Below are positions 16,906 through 24,702 of a stretch of DNA of 34,256 bases, in pieces; positions within the stretch are counted from its first letter, which is position 1, and each line of letters begins with the position of its first letter. Both the position numbers and the translations under genes were made by a program. The notes beneath the pieces are model-generated. The model ran no database searches. It had not been told where the DNA came from and saw only the letters and a list, made by a program, of their open reading frames with translations. The stretch is from Chitinophaga pinensis (lineage in GTDB: Bacteria; Bacteroidota; Bacteroidia; Flavobacteriales_D; Crocinitomicaceae): contig CALPMT020000034.1 in the NCBI GenBank assembly GCA_943324745.2, positions 1 to 34,256 on the forward strand, written 5' to 3'.

Positions 16906-16913
16906 CAAATTTA
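16906..16913 (-). promoter_or_regulatory. -7 box of tatA
   Basis: The minus strand reads TAAATTTG, an exact TAnnTTTG match. A T run stands 19 bp further upstream in place of TTG. Confidence 0.45.
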
Positions 16914-16955
16914 CGAGTAAAAATCACAGAAAAAACAGACTTGGAATAATTTGTT

Positions 16956-16963
16956 TACTTTTG
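16956..16963 (+). promoter_or_regulatory. -7 box of the exonuclease gene
   Basis: TACTTTTG matches TAnnTTTG and ends only 5 bp before the ATG at 16969. The predicted start point falls on or next to the start codon, which would give a leaderless or near-leaderless mRNA. There is no -33 TTG at standard spacing. Confidence 0.35.
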
Positions 16964-16968
16964 TTTCC

Positions 16969-17811
16969 ATGCATTTTGTAATCGTAGATATCGAAACCAC
17001 GGGAGGTAATCCGCAAAACAGTAAAATCACTGAAATAGCGATGTACAAATGCGACGGCGTAAACATCATTGATGAATTCGTTACCTTAATCAATCCTGAA
17101 ACACCAATCCCTCCTTTCATTGTAAACCTAACAGGCATTACGGATCGTATGGTTGCAAGTGCACCTGTATTTGAAGAGGTAGCACAAACCATCGAAGAAT
17201 TTTCGGAAGGATGTATTTTTGTAGCACATAACGTCGGGTTCGACTACGGAATGATTCGCGCAGAATTTAGAATGCTAGGAAAATCCTTCTCCAGACCAAA
17301 TATGTGTACGGTCAAAGCTTCGCGTTTGGTAATTCCTGGATACACTTCGTATGGACTTGGAAAAATAACGAAAGAATTAGGAATAGAAATCAAAGGAAGA
17401 CACCGAGCTGGTGGAGATGCCTACGCTACAACTATCCTTTTTCAATTACTTTACAAAACGAACCAAGATTTATTACTCGCACAAATAACTTCCAACCTTT
17501 CTCCAGATACGCTAAATCCTAAATTGGACCATGAAGCTGTATCAGAACTACCTAATAAAATTGGACTTTATGTTTTTTACAATGAATTCGATCAAATCAT
17601 TTTCATCGGAAAAAGTAAAAAAATTCGTAAACAAGTAGAGGTCCATCTAGAAACTCCAAAGTCAAAAAAAGGAATCACCATGCGTACAGAAATCGCACGT
17701 ATCGACTTCCATTTGACACAAACAGAATACGTCGCAAAAGATATTCATAAGAAATTAATCATCAAACACACCCCAAAATACAATACGATTCCAAAAAAAA
17801 CGATAATTTAA
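16969..17811 (+). CDS. DEDDh exonuclease fused to GIY-YIG-like nuclease domain
   Basis: This is a 280-residue cytoplasmic protein. The N-terminal half is a DnaQ/PolC-epsilon-like 3'-5' exonuclease: VIVDIETTGG (Asp7, Glu9), FVAHNVGFDYG (ExoII) and HRAGGDAYAT (ExoIII His-Asp). After a short linker the C-terminal ~80 residues resemble a GIY-YIG domain (IGLYVFYNEFDQIIFIGKS, then a Glu in TEYVAKDIHKKLI), as in UvrC and bacterial DEDDh-GIY-YIG fusions. The GIY and YIG motifs are altered to GLY and FIG, so that activity is uncertain. A role in DNA repair or proofreading is likely. The ATG at 16969 is chosen because the exonuclease domain begins immediately after it. Confidence 0.82.
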   Translation: MHFVIVDIETTGGNPQNSKITEIAMYKCDGVNIIDEFVTLINPETPIPPFIVNLTGITDRMVASAPVFEEVAQTIEEFSEGCIFVAHNVGFDYGMIRAEFRMLGKSFSRPNMCTVKASRLVIPGYTSYGLGKITKELGIEIKGRHRAGGDAYATTILFQLLYKTNQDLLLAQITSNLSPDTLNPKLDHEAVSELPNKIGLYVFYNEFDQIIFIGKSKKIRKQVEVHLETPKSKKGITMRTEIARIDFHLTQTEYVAKDIHKKLIIKHTPKYNTIPKKTII

Positions 17812-18305
17812 TTAGCTAGTAATTAGAAGCGGAGTGTATATTGGAACCTATCTGAATACGACCAATCTTATTTCGTTCAGGTGAATAATGAAAATTGGGG
17901 TTACCATTCTGGTCAAACCAATGGAAAATTCCTGGTCATTTCAGGTAAATATAGAATTCTAAATGCAGGTCAATTTTTATTGAAATATTCTAACGGTTTA
18001 TATTGCTTCTTTTTAACTTTTATCAATCTGTTTGTTAAGTCTTTTCTCCAAACGAAATTTGCGAACCACAAAAACTACAAATTAACAGTATATATATCTC
18101 GTAATTACTTGCAATTTCTATTCTCTTTTACTTAAAACATAACTAACTCATAAAACCATTTCCTTTTTGGTTCCCCTTCTCCTCAAAAGACCACAGGTCT
18201 CTCAATTCCCCTCCACCTCCAAACATCCCTCAAATTCTTAATGGTAAATACGCACTCCCCACCTCAAAAACCATCGATCTTTAGTTCTTATATGCCTTAT
18301 ATGAT
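17812..18305. other. Intergenic region with one doubtful frame (494 bp)
   Basis: This region lies between the 3' ends of the exonuclease (plus) and the S4 gene (minus). It contains one open frame (17881-18135, listed separately). Bases 18136-18305 are pyrimidine-rich and show no gene, repeat or convincing terminator. Confidence 0.5.
17881..18135 (+). CDS. Doubtful open frame, possible gene remnant
   Basis: The frame begins at a GTG and runs 84 residues, but it is open back to 17827 with no ATG. The first half reads like real protein (SEYDQSYFVQVNNENWGY in the upstream extension, then HSGQTNGKFLVISGKYRI). The second half becomes low-complexity and hydrophobic. This could be the 3' end of a decayed gene or chance. 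I do not recognise a family, and no promoter or ribosome site was seen. Confidence 0.2.
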   Translation: MNNENWGYHSGQTNGKFLVISGKYRILNAGQFLLKYSNGLYCFFLTFINLFVKSFLQTKFANHKNYKLTVYISRNYLQFLFSFT

Positions 18306-18518
18306 TTAAACCAAATTCACCACAATCCCCTGCACCTCAACCTTATCTCCTACAACCAACTTAGCTCTTTTTCTCGTCTCTACTTCCCCATTTCGCATTA
18401 CCATCTCCTCCTCGACAATCATCTTTGCATGACCTCCAGTTTGTGCTAGCCCTATTGCTTTTAATAATTGTATTAATTCAATATATTCTCCTGAAATCTT
18501 AAAATCTTGTGTTGTCAT
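18306..18518 (-). CDS. S4-like RNA-binding protein (YbcJ/YaaA type)
   Basis: This is a 70-residue protein that is essentially one S4 domain: YIELIQLLKAIGLAQTGGHAKMIV, then the strand pair with VVGDKVEVQG at the C-terminus. Small stand-alone S4 proteins bind structured RNA, often linked to ribosome or translation functions. The start codon overlaps the stop of meaB in an ATGA arrangement (4 bp), so the two are translationally coupled. The pairing with meaB may reflect only operon economy. Confidence 0.82.
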   Translation of the reverse strand: MTTQDFKISGEYIELIQLLKAIGLAQTGGHAKMIVEEEMVMRNGEVETRKRAKLVVGDKVEVQGIVVNLV

Positions 18519-19540
18519 TTCTTTTCTATTAATTTATTAAACACCAAATGTGATGCCTTAAATGGACTAATCTTACCCTCAAGCACTTCCTTTTCTATTT
18601 GCTGAATATACGCAGAAGATTGATCCAATAAACGATTCCAAAGTAGGTCACGAACTGACTCTCGCATCCAATAAACAGACTGTTCATTTCTTCGCTGTTC
18701 AAAGTAACCATTCTCCTTAATTTCAGCTTCAAACGCTTTAATCATTTCCCATACCTTAAGTACGGACTGTTCATTAAACATACTATAAGATAATACTTTA
18801 GGTGCCCAGGTAGAATCTTTAGCTGGAAATAAATGGATCGCTGTACGATAAGTCTGAATAGCTAAATCAGTTTTTTCAGGTAGCTCATCTGCTTTTGTAA
18901 TAACCACCGCATCAGCCAATTCCATAATTCCTCGCTTAATCCCCTGTAATTCATCACCAGCCACTGGTAACATTAATAACAAAAAGAAATCTGTTAAAGC
19001 GTGTACGGCAGTTTCAGATTGACCTACCCCGACTGTTTCTACCAAAATAACTTCAAATCCTGCTGCTTCACACAACAAAATCGACTCGCGCGTACGTTGT
19101 GCTACTCCTCCCAAGGAATTACCTGAAGCTGTAGGTCGAATATATGCCAATGAACTACTCGCCAATATATTCATACGTGTTTTATCTCCAAGTATACTCC
19201 CATGACTTCGCTCACTACTTGGGTCAACAGACAATACCGCTACTTTTATTCCTTGAGAAACAAGTTGTATCCCTAAACTTTCAATAAAGGTACTCTTACC
19301 TACACCGGGAACCCCCGTAATTCCTATTCGAATAGACTTCCCTGTAAATGGTAAACAACGATCTATGAGCTGTGTAGCTTTTTCTTGATCTGACTGTATC
19401 GAACTCTCAATGATGGTAATAGCAGAAGAAAGCGATGAACGTAACCCATTACGCAAACCTACAAAAAGCGACTCTACAGAAAGAGATTCTTTAAAATTCT
19501 TTCGATGCTTTAACCAATCTTCTTCATTATGTGTTGTCAT
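18515..19540 (-). CDS. meaB: Methylmalonyl-CoA mutase-associated GTPase MeaB
   Basis: This is a 341-residue G3E-family GTPase. It has the P-loop GVPGVGKS, the switch segment VLSVDPSSERSHGSILGDKTRM, the hallmark RPTASGNSLGGVAQRTRE and VETVGVGQSE (G3), and ITKADE as the base-specificity motif. MeaB/ArgK proteins protect adenosylcobalamin-dependent methylmalonyl-CoA mutase and gate cofactor loading. The mutase itself is not in the window. Length and motif order match the family. It is followed by the overlapping S4 gene. It diverges from the DUF2279 gene; a TAACTTTG -7-like box lies at 19560-19567 on its strand, without a matching -33. Confidence 0.93.
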   Translation of the reverse strand: MTTHNEEDWLKHRKNFKESLSVESLFVGLRNGLRSSLSSAITIIESSIQSDQEKATQLIDRCLPFTGKSIRIGITGVPGVGKSTFIESLGIQLVSQGIKVAVLSVDPSSERSHGSILGDKTRMNILASSSLAYIRPTASGNSLGGVAQRTRESILLCEAAGFEVILVETVGVGQSETAVHALTDFFLLLMLPVAGDELQGIKRGIMELADAVVITKADELPEKTDLAIQTYRTAIHLFPAKDSTWAPKVLSYSMFNEQSVLKVWEMIKAFEAEIKENGYFEQRRNEQSVYWMRESVRDLLWNRLLDQSSAYIQQIEKEVLEGKISPFKASHLVFNKLIEKK

Positions 19541-19639
19541 TATCTATCTATCTTCTAAACAAAGTTAATCAATGTTTTGTTATCTTTATTCGTTTAAATT
19601 ATACTTAATAATCTGAAAGAGTCACGCGAAACTCAATCC

Positions 19640-19652
19640 TCCTAAATTAGGA
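19640..19652 (+). promoter_or_regulatory. Palindrome covering a possible ribosome site
   Basis: TCCTAAATTAGGA is a perfect 13-base palindrome. Its 3' arm ends in AGGA, 5 bp before the ATG at 19658, so it may act both as a Shine-Dalgarno-like site and as a small stem (TCCT/AGGA) or an operator. It could be coincidental. Confidence 0.3.
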
Positions 19653-19657
19653 CAAAA

Positions 19658-20590
19658 ATGGTTAATAAAAAGACTTTTACTTACTCAAAAAAACGAACAG
19701 AAATCACTTTTAAATTATTAATTATCTATTTATTAATAAGTTATATCTCTTTTAATTCAAGTGCACAAGATGTATTACCAACAAAAAAAACAGTTCCTAA
19801 AATCATTAATTTCACCATTACTTCTATTACCTATTATGGATTCTCGTCTCAAATGACACAACATTTCTTTCGAGATTATCCCTACGGAAAATTTCACTTG
19901 AAACAAGATTGGAAAACATGGAGAGGAATGGATAAATTTTATCATAATTATGGCTCCTATCAGATGAGCGCGCTTTTTTATCAAGCAAATAAATTATCTG
20001 GTTTTGATTCTATTAAAGCTTTAAACTTAGCTTTTTTAGAAAGTACACTGTTCAGCACAACCAAAGAATTTGCAGATGGACACATAGACATTGGCGGTTG
20101 GTCGTGGTATGACATACTTATGAATTTCACAGGTAATTCACTCTTTTATTCGCAACAACGTTTTTTAGGAAAACAAAAAATTTACTATAAATACAGCTAT
20201 TTTTCAAGTGACTTACAAAAATACAATCCAACTGTACTAGGTACTTCATACAAGAACTATTGGCTAAAAGACTATAATGGAGAAACATTTTGGCTAAGTA
20301 CTGCACTCGGAGATTGGAATTTAACAGGAAATAAATGGCTCAAACCCTTAGGTATATGTGTTGGATACGGTGCAAATAACCTCATCGAAGAATGGGATAA
20401 CCCTAGTTCATTTACGCAACCAAGATATAGTCAATATTACCTTGGATTAGATATAAATTGGCAGCAAATTCAAACAAACAACAAAGTCCTTAAAACGGTA
20501 TTTTTTCTACTAAATCGCTTTCGATTCCCACTACCTAGTCTTGAAATTAATTCACTCGGAAAACTTCAATTCCATGGCTATAAATCTTAA
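19658..20590 (+). CDS. DUF2279 family exported protein
   Basis: This is a 310-residue protein with an N-terminal hydrophobic segment (LLIIYLLISYISFNSSAQ) preceded by a basic stretch, so it is exported or membrane-anchored. The DUF2279 pattern is clear: WKTWRGMDKFYHNYGSYQ, then a conserved Glu in STTKEFADGHIDIGGWSWYD and the MNFTGNSLFY block. Family members (related to YfiM) are envelope proteins of unknown function. The C-terminal half has aromatic-rich alternating strands that could be a small barrel. A 13-bp palindrome overlaps its ribosome site. Confidence 0.75.
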   Translation: MVNKKTFTYSKKRTEITFKLLIIYLLISYISFNSSAQDVLPTKKTVPKIINFTITSITYYGFSSQMTQHFFRDYPYGKFHLKQDWKTWRGMDKFYHNYGSYQMSALFYQANKLSGFDSIKALNLAFLESTLFSTTKEFADGHIDIGGWSWYDILMNFTGNSLFYSQQRFLGKQKIYYKYSYFSSDLQKYNPTVLGTSYKNYWLKDYNGETFWLSTALGDWNLTGNKWLKPLGICVGYGANNLIEEWDNPSSFTQPRYSQYYLGLDINWQQIQTNNKVLKTVFFLLNRFRFPLPSLEINSLGKLQFHGYKS

Positions 20591-20688
20591 CTACAATATC
20601 CAAATAATTCATCTATATTCATGCTATCTTATACAAAAAAACAACTTACACGACTCTTCTCATCTAACCGTAAATTTATTAACCACTT

Positions 20689-21186
20689 ATGACTTCAATT
20701 GGTTTACTCTCTGACACACACAGCTTCCTCGACCCGAAGATTTTTGAATATTTTAAAGATGTCGATGAAATTTGGCATGCAGGCGACATTGGATCGATCG
20801 AAGTTACTGACAAACTAAAAAAATTTAAACCACTTAGAGCCGTTTATGGCAACATAGACGACCACATTCTACGAAGCGAATTTCCAGAATTTAACCGTTT
20901 CACCATCGAAAAAGTAGATGTACTCATGACACACATAGGAGGGAAACCTGGTAAGTACTCCAAACCTGCTTTCGAAGAACTGGAAGTCCAAGCGCCAAAA
21001 CTCTTCATCTGCGGTCACTCCCACATTCTCCTTGTGAAAATGGATCCAAAATATAACATGCTATGGATGAATCCTGGTGCATGCGGCATAAAAGGTTTCC
21101 ATCAAGTAAAAACCCTACTAAGATTCCAGATCAACGAAGATAAAATCCAAAACCTCGAAGCCATTGAAATCGGAAAACGAGTTTAA
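20689..21186 (+). CDS. YfcE/MJ0936-type metallophosphoesterase
   Basis: This is a 165-residue cytoplasmic phosphodiesterase. Calcineurin-like metal-binding motifs appear in order: LLSDTHS (D-x-H), HAGDIGS (G-D), YGNIDDH (G-N-x-D), MTHIGG and CGHSH (G-H-x-H). Length matches the small YfcE family (about 160-185 residues), which hydrolyses phosphodiester model substrates; the physiological substrate is not fixed. The gene is on the same strand as DUF2279 (98 bp away) and is followed by a strong hairpin at 21219-21235. Confidence 0.88.
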   Translation: MTSIGLLSDTHSFLDPKIFEYFKDVDEIWHAGDIGSIEVTDKLKKFKPLRAVYGNIDDHILRSEFPEFNRFTIEKVDVLMTHIGGKPGKYSKPAFEELEVQAPKLFICGHSHILLVKMDPKYNMLWMNPGACGIKGFHQVKTLLRFQINEDKIQNLEAIEIGKRV

Positions 21187-21218
21187 ACGCTAGTCATTAA
21201 AGGACTCCATAAACTAAT

Positions 21219-21235
21219 ATAGGACACAGTCCTAT
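21219..21235 (+). terminator. GGAC-type hairpin downstream of the phosphoesterase gene
   Basis: ATAGGAC-ACA-GTCCTAT forms a perfect 7-bp stem with a 3-base loop, 32 bp past the stop codon. No T run follows. Its position suggests a terminator or 3'-end stabiliser. A hairpin with the same GGAC/GTCC core lies at 29991-30005. Confidence 0.5.
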
Positions 21236-21313
21236 CGAGAAGAAGAACATCCTATCTATCATCATTATCTCCTCCTCCCTCATCTCCTGAAATCCTTCGG
21301 AACGTCACTTCGT

Positions 21314-21348
21314 CACTCGTAACTCGTAACTCGTAACTCGTAACTCAT
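21314..21348. repeat. Heptanucleotide tandem repeat upstream of porQ
   Basis: There are five 7-bp units of AACTCGT. The first differs by one base (CACTCGT) and the last ends AACTCAT. It lies 14 bp upstream of the porQ -7 box, so its last unit covers the -33 position. Short exact repeats of this kind can slip during replication. Confidence 0.85.
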
Positions 21349-21362
21349 TTCATACTATTCCT

Positions 21363-21370
21363 TATATTTG
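21363..21370 (+). promoter_or_regulatory. -7 box of porQ
   Basis: TATATTTG is an exact TAnnTTTG match, 17 bp before the porQ ATG. The -33 position falls in the last heptanucleotide repeat and has no TTG. Confidence 0.45.
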
Positions 21371-21387
21371 TACGTTATCTAACCGCA

Positions 21388-22434
21388 ATGAGGATCTTAA
21401 TATTATTCTTTCTTATTTTAATCTCAGGGAAATTCTTCTCTCAAATTGGCGGTACTTCAAGTTTTTCAGCTCTAAATCAATCTTTTTCTGCACGTGCTAC
21501 AGCATTTGGTGGAAACTATATTTCAATAAAAGATGCTGATGTTAATCTTGGAATTCTAAACCCATCATTGCTGAACGAACAAATGAACAATCAAATCGGT
21601 TTTAGCCACCAACTACAAACTGGTGGAGTTAATTCTGGGATGTTATGTACTTCACGAAATTTAGTTAAAATACAAGGATTTGGCAGCTTATCCCTACGAT
21701 ATATTGACTATGGGAAAATGCAAGAAACTCTCGAAAATGGAACGGTAATAGGAAAGTTTACACCCGCTGATTTTATTGTAAGTGCTGGATATGGTAGAAA
21801 AATTAAAGAAAGATTAAGTATAGGACTTCAAGCATCTCTTTTATACTCCCAATATTCTTCGTTTTTTTCTTTAGGTGTTGGTGTTGATATTGCTGCGACA
21901 TATATAAATAAAGAAAAACAAACATTATTGACACTCGTAGTTAAAAATATTGGAACTCAGTTTAAAGGATTTGTTTCGAAAAGTAACACAATGCTTCCTA
22001 CAGAAATCCAAATGGCATTTTCACATAAACTTTCTCACGCTCCTTTTCGTTTTTCGTATCTTGCTCATCACCTTAATTATTGGGATATTTCATATCAGAA
22101 CCCTAGTAATTCAGGAAAAGTTGATCCCTTAACTGGTGACTCTATTAAAGTAATTCAGGCAAATATCTTTCAAAAAATCGCACATCATTTTACACCTCAA
22201 ATTGAATTTCTTTTATCCAAAAACCTCCACCTAAGATTGGCTTTTGATTATCATCGTCGTGAAGAATATAAATTAACAAACAGACCAGCAATGGCAGGTT
22301 TTTCATTCGGTATAGGTATGTATTTTAAACGTTTCAGTTTAGACTATGGACTTAAAATATACTCTGCTGCAGGATTCTTAAATGGTATTACATTAACCAC
22401 AAATCCAATTAATTGGAAGAAATCTGTCAACTAA
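21388..22434 (+). CDS. porQ: Type IX secretion system protein PorQ
   Basis: This is a 348-residue outer-membrane protein with a signal peptide (MRILILFFLILISGKFFSQ). The mature start, QIGGTSSFSALNQSFSARATAFGGNYISI, followed by NPSLLN, is characteristic of PorQ. The rest alternates in barrel-like strands (FSLGVGVDIAATYI, LRLAFDYHRREEYKL). PorQ belongs to the outer-membrane attachment complex that works with PorU, PorV and PorZ to process and anchor T9SS cargo at the cell surface. The gene is followed after 10 bp by a radical SAM gene. A heptanucleotide repeat lies just upstream of its promoter. Confidence 0.85.
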   Translation: MRILILFFLILISGKFFSQIGGTSSFSALNQSFSARATAFGGNYISIKDADVNLGILNPSLLNEQMNNQIGFSHQLQTGGVNSGMLCTSRNLVKIQGFGSLSLRYIDYGKMQETLENGTVIGKFTPADFIVSAGYGRKIKERLSIGLQASLLYSQYSSFFSLGVGVDIAATYINKEKQTLLTLVVKNIGTQFKGFVSKSNTMLPTEIQMAFSHKLSHAPFRFSYLAHHLNYWDISYQNPSNSGKVDPLTGDSIKVIQANIFQKIAHHFTPQIEFLLSKNLHLRLAFDYHRREEYKLTNRPAMAGFSFGIGMYFKRFSLDYGLKIYSAAGFLNGITLTTNPINWKKSVN

Positions 22435-22444
22435 TTTTACTATC

Positions 22445-24634
22445 GTGCATCAAAAAGTTCTGTTAATCACACCTCCTTTTACACAATTAAATACGCCATA
22501 TCCAGCAACCGCTTACCTGAAAGGTTTTTTAAACACACAGAATATTGAAAGTATTCAATGTGATTTAGGTATCGAAGTAATATTGAATCTGTTTTCAAAA
22601 TCAGGTTTGACAAAAATTTTCAAGCATGCTAAAAACTTTAAAAACAGCTCTCAAAACACACAAAGAATTATACATTTAAAGGATAATTACATAAATACGA
22701 TTGATAGTGTAATTTCTTATTTACACGACAAAAACCCAAGTGTCGCTCATCGTATATGCGAACGAAATTTTCTCCCTGAAGCTTCCCGTTTCGAGCAATT
22801 AGAAGACCTCGATTGGGCATTCGGGACCATGGGAATCAGAGATAAGGCAAGACATCTTTCAACACTTTATCTTGAAGATTTAGCTGACTTAATCAGCGAA
22901 ACAATAGACCCACACTTCGGATTTAGTAGGTACGCAGAACGTTTAGCTCGCTCAGCATCTAGTTTTGATGAATTATATTCCAATCTTCAAAATAATCCTA
23001 CCTACATTGATGAAATAACATTGAATATCCTTGAAGAGAAGATAAAAAATGAGAAACCATCATTAGTCGCTATTACTGCACCGTTCCCTGGAAACGTATA
23101 CAGTGCATTTCGATGTGCTCAATTTATCAAAAAACTTGATTCTACAATCAATGTCACTTTCGGTGGTGGATATCCAAATACAGAATTAAGAAGCCTAAAA
23201 GATGTACGTGTTTTTGAGTTTTTTGATTTCATTACACTCGATGATGGTGAAGCTCCTTTACTCAACATCATCGAATTTTTGGATGGAAAAAGAAACCTAA
23301 ACGAATTAAAACGTACGCTAGTTCTTCAAAACAACTCAGTAGTTTATATTAACCATTCAAAAACACCCGATTTCAAACAAAAAGATGTCGGTACACCTGA
23401 TTATTCTGACCTTCCTTTAAACAAATACCTGTCCGTCATTGAAGTTGCAAATCCCATGCACCGTCTATGGAGTGACGGACGATGGAATAAATTGACTCTC
23501 GCTCACGGGTGTTACTGGAGCAAATGTACCTTCTGTGATGTTTCATTAGATTATATAAAAATTTATGAAGCAACTACTGCAACAATGTTAGTAGATAGAA
23601 TGGAAGAATTAATTGAGCAAACAGGAACAAATGGGTTCCATTTTGTGGATGAAGCTGCTCCTCCTGCATTAATGAGAGAGGTGGCTCTGCAAATTATTCG
23701 CAGAAACTTAATTGTTATCTGGTGGACAAACATACGCTTTGAAAAAAGTTTTTCCTATGACCTCTGTCGTTTATTAGCAAAATCTGGATGCATAGCCGTT
23801 TCAGGAGGACTAGAAGTTGCCTCCGACAGATTATTAAACCTCATTGATAAAGGTGTAACGGTACAACAAGTAGCGCAAGTTACTGACAACTTTACCCAAT
23901 GCGGAATAATGGTACACGCATACCTTATGTACGGATTTCCTACTCAAACTGCTCAAGAAACACTAGATTCACTAGAAATGGTTCGCCAACTTTTCGAATT
24001 AGGTATTGTTCAATCAGGTTTTTGGCATCAATTCGCACTTACTGCTCACAGTCCTATTGGATTAAATCCTGAAAAATTTAAAATTAAAATCACGGGACTT
24101 CAAAATGGGACGTTCGCAAACAACGATCTCTATCACGAAGATAAAACAGGTTGCGATCATGCGTTATTTAGTGAGGGGTTAAAAAAAGCACTATTCAACT
24201 ACATGCATGGTATTGGCTTTGACCTACCTCTAAATTCCTGGTTTGATTTTAAAATACCGAGAACATTAATTCCTCGCACTTACATTGAGCGCGCTATAGA
24301 GAATCAAAATACAAGTGATTTTAAAAATTCAACGAAAATTTATTGGATTGGTCCCAAACCTATTTTTACCGAATTTACTTCAAACAAAAAAGGAAAAACC
24401 ATTCAGAAAATAAATATCCAATTCACTACTCTCAAAGAAGAATTCACGCTCTCTTTCAACAAAAATATCGGATTACTTATTCAAAATTGGATCGAACAAC
24501 TCCTTGAAAACAAAAAATTAAACATTGAAAACCTACAAGAAGACCTTTCAAAACAGCAACTCGGAAACCTAAACGAGTTAATAAACACACGAAATTTTTC
24601 TCTTCTAAGAGATCTAGGTCTCCTTTTCATATAA
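22445..24634 (+). CDS. B12-binding-type radical SAM protein
   Basis: This is a 729-residue protein starting at a GTG, 10 bp after porQ. The N-terminal region has the Rossmann-like elements of cobalamin-binding domains (VLLITPPF, AITAPFPGN, VTFGGGYPN, FITLDDGE) but no obvious DxHxxG cobalt ligand. The radical SAM core begins at Cys356. The cluster motif is CYWSKCTFC, that is C-x4-C-x2-C (Cys356, 361, 364) rather than C-x3-C-x2-C. HFVDEAAPP and SGGLEVASDRLL follow, as in the family. The product could be a methylated or rearranged lipid, cofactor or peptide; nothing in the sequence decides. The tight spacing to porQ implies co-transcription. Two hairpins follow its stop. Confidence 0.82.
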   Translation: MHQKVLLITPPFTQLNTPYPATAYLKGFLNTQNIESIQCDLGIEVILNLFSKSGLTKIFKHAKNFKNSSQNTQRIIHLKDNYINTIDSVISYLHDKNPSVAHRICERNFLPEASRFEQLEDLDWAFGTMGIRDKARHLSTLYLEDLADLISETIDPHFGFSRYAERLARSASSFDELYSNLQNNPTYIDEITLNILEEKIKNEKPSLVAITAPFPGNVYSAFRCAQFIKKLDSTINVTFGGGYPNTELRSLKDVRVFEFFDFITLDDGEAPLLNIIEFLDGKRNLNELKRTLVLQNNSVVYINHSKTPDFKQKDVGTPDYSDLPLNKYLSVIEVANPMHRLWSDGRWNKLTLAHGCYWSKCTFCDVSLDYIKIYEATTATMLVDRMEELIEQTGTNGFHFVDEAAPPALMREVALQIIRRNLIVIWWTNIRFEKSFSYDLCRLLAKSGCIAVSGGLEVASDRLLNLIDKGVTVQQVAQVTDNFTQCGIMVHAYLMYGFPTQTAQETLDSLEMVRQLFELGIVQSGFWHQFALTAHSPIGLNPEKFKIKITGLQNGTFANNDLYHEDKTGCDHALFSEGLKKALFNYMHGIGFDLPLNSWFDFKIPRTLIPRTYIERAIENQNTSDFKNSTKIYWIGPKPIFTEFTSNKKGKTIQKINIQFTTLKEEFTLSFNKNIGLLIQNWIEQLLENKKLNIENLQEDLSKQQLGNLNELINTRNFSLLRDLGLLFI

Positions 24635-24635
24635 T

Positions 24636-24689
24636 CATAACTCACAGTTATGAAAGAGCGAAAAAGGATAACGATGGGAGAAGCCCATC
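24636..24689. terminator. Double hairpin between convergent genes
   Basis: CATAACT-CAC-AGTTATG (24636-24652) begins one base after the radical SAM stop. GATGGG-N5-CCCATC (24673-24689) lies 13 bp before the stop of the minus-strand barrel gene. Together they probably serve as terminators for both directions. Confidence 0.55.
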
Positions 24690-24702
24690 TAAGCGAATCT
24701 CT

